From the NCBI GenBank assembly GCA_044508625.1, contig JBIQHJ010000002.1, forward strand, positions 124,001 through 188,000: DNA of 64,000 nucleotides, given 5' to 3'. Position 1 is the stretch's first letter; each line of letters opens with the position of its first letter. Both the position numbers and the translations under genes were made by a program. Below, one piece after another: positions 63,484 to 64,000 of the stretch. The notes below the pieces were generated by a model. That model did no database searches, was not told the DNA's origin, and saw only the letters and a program-made list of their open reading frames with translations. This stretch comes from Castellaniella sp044508625. GTDB lineage: Bacteria > Pseudomonadota > Gammaproteobacteria > Burkholderiales > Burkholderiaceae_B.

Positions 63484-64000
63484 TCATTCATCCGGGGCCG
63501 ACAGGATCAGCGTCGAGAGCGGCGGCAGGACCAGGGACAGGGACTGGGCCTGGCCGTGCGCCTCGATCGCCTCGGTCGCGACGGCCCCCAGGTTGCCCAT
63601 GCCCGAGCCCCCGTAGGCGGCGGCATCCGTGTTCAGCCACTCGATCCAGCGCCCCGGCCGCGGCACGCCGATGCGGTAGCCGTGGCGAGGGACCGGCGTC
63701 ATATTGCTCACCACCAGCGCGAGCCGGCCGCCGCCGCGGCGCAGGAAGGCAAAGACGCTCTGCGCCTCGTCGTCGGACACCAGCCACTGGAAGCCCTCGG
63801 GCGCGGCGTCGGCCGCATGCAGCGCGCTGGAGGCCGAATACAGGGCGTTCAGGTCGCGCACCAGGACCTGCATGCCGCGATGCAGCGGATCGGCGAGCGC
63901 CTCCCAGTCCACTTCGCCGTCGTGGTTCCACTCGCGCTGCTGGGCCAGCTCCCCGCCCATGAAGAGCAGCTTCTTGCCCGGATGGCCCCACATGAAGCCG
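63484..64000 (-). CDS. glgB: 1,4-alpha-glucan branching enzyme, C-terminal part (cut by the window edge)
   Basis: The frame runs off the right end; about 172 residues are visible. GFMWGHPGKKLLFMGGE followed by QREWNHDGEVDWEAL matches the end of the GlgB catalytic barrel, and the rest is the C-terminal beta domain (FLRRGGGRLALVVSNMTPVPR, WIEWLNTDAAAYGGSG). The enzyme makes alpha-1,6 branches in glycogen. The rest of the gene and any glg operon lie beyond the window. Confidence 0.93.
   Translation of the reverse strand, partial: GFMWGHPGKKLLFMGGELAQQREWNHDGEVDWEALADPLHRGMQVLVRDLNALYSASSALHAADAAPEGFQWLVSDDEAQSVFAFLRRGGGRLALVVSNMTPVPRHGYRIGVPRPGRWIEWLNTDAAAYGGSGMGNLGAVATEAIEAHGQAQSLSLVLPPLSTLILSAPDE

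Overview
The window is 64 kb of very GC-rich chromosome from a Gram-negative proteobacterium, most likely a betaproteobacterium of the order Burkholderiales and plausibly an Alcaligenaceae relative of Bordetella or Castellaniella. That placement is inferred from gene content: glnA-glnL-glnG, a Bug-type TctC with TctA/TctB, an adenosylcobalamin ribonucleotide reductase, an MneA-type manganese exporter under a yybP-ykoY riboswitch, and heptosyltransferase-type sugar genes. No rRNA, tRNA, CRISPR array, insertion sequence or prophage was seen. Most of the sequence is ordinary chromosome with closely packed operons.

Layout. 0-4 kb: glutamine synthetase and the NtrB/NtrC two-component system. 4-7.6 kb: a ferric-iron ABC importer (binding protein, permease, ATPase) on the minus strand behind a perfect Fur-box palindrome. 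7.9-12.8 kb: a tripartite tricarboxylate transporter (TctB, TctA, TctC) with an FAD-dependent oxidoreductase, on the minus strand. 13-18.2 kb: ferredoxin-NADP reductase, RidA, RecG, OxyR and Dps. 18.3-25.4 kb: two paralogous amino-acid binding proteins flanking proC, then livHMGF. 25.5-31.3 kb: beta-class GST, a D-2-hydroxyacid dehydrogenase, an Epd-like dehydrogenase, fumarase C, a DUF488 protein and an NfeD-slipin pair. 31.3-32 kb: a gene-poor stretch with a decayed FecCD-type permease fragment. 32-40 kb: thioredoxin-fold protein, cytochrome c, NrdJ, and nadB with divergent/convergent nadA-nadC. 40-45 kb: riboswitch-controlled manganese exporter, an AEC-family carrier and a large CHASE-GAF-GGDEF-EAL protein. 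45-48.5 kb: a lipoprotein sulfatase with an overlapping formylglycine-generating enzyme. 48.5-52.8 kb: a 3-hydroxybenzoate 4-monooxygenase-like enzyme, an orphan ABC binding protein and a LysR regulator. 53-62.5 kb: a surface-polysaccharide block (UDP-glucuronate decarboxylase, five glycosyltransferases, GmhB-like phosphatase, UDP-glucose dehydrogenase). 62.5-64 kb: a Cys-rich small protein, a SYLF lipoprotein and the C-terminal part of GlgB running off the right edge.

How the genes work together. Nitrogen control (glnA/ntrBC), iron control (Fur box, Fbp-like importer, OxyR-Dps) and manganese control (riboswitch, MneA) are all represented. Ugd and the UXS-like enzyme together would convert UDP-glucose to UDP-glucuronate and then UDP-xylose, presumably feeding the adjacent glycosyltransferases. 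The sulfatase carries the Cys-type CxPxR site that the adjacent FGE would mature.

The most unusual structure in the window is a set of short tandem repeats (12-30 nt units, mostly with different unit sequences) placed at gene ends and in spacers. Two of them lie inside coding sequence: a six-copy in-frame 15-nt repeat in the FAD oxidoreductase, and a repeat forming the N-terminus of the FGE. A further oddity is a short block inside a family 9 glycosyltransferase where conserved residues appear replaced almost entirely by G/C-only codons, which may be a base-calling artefact.
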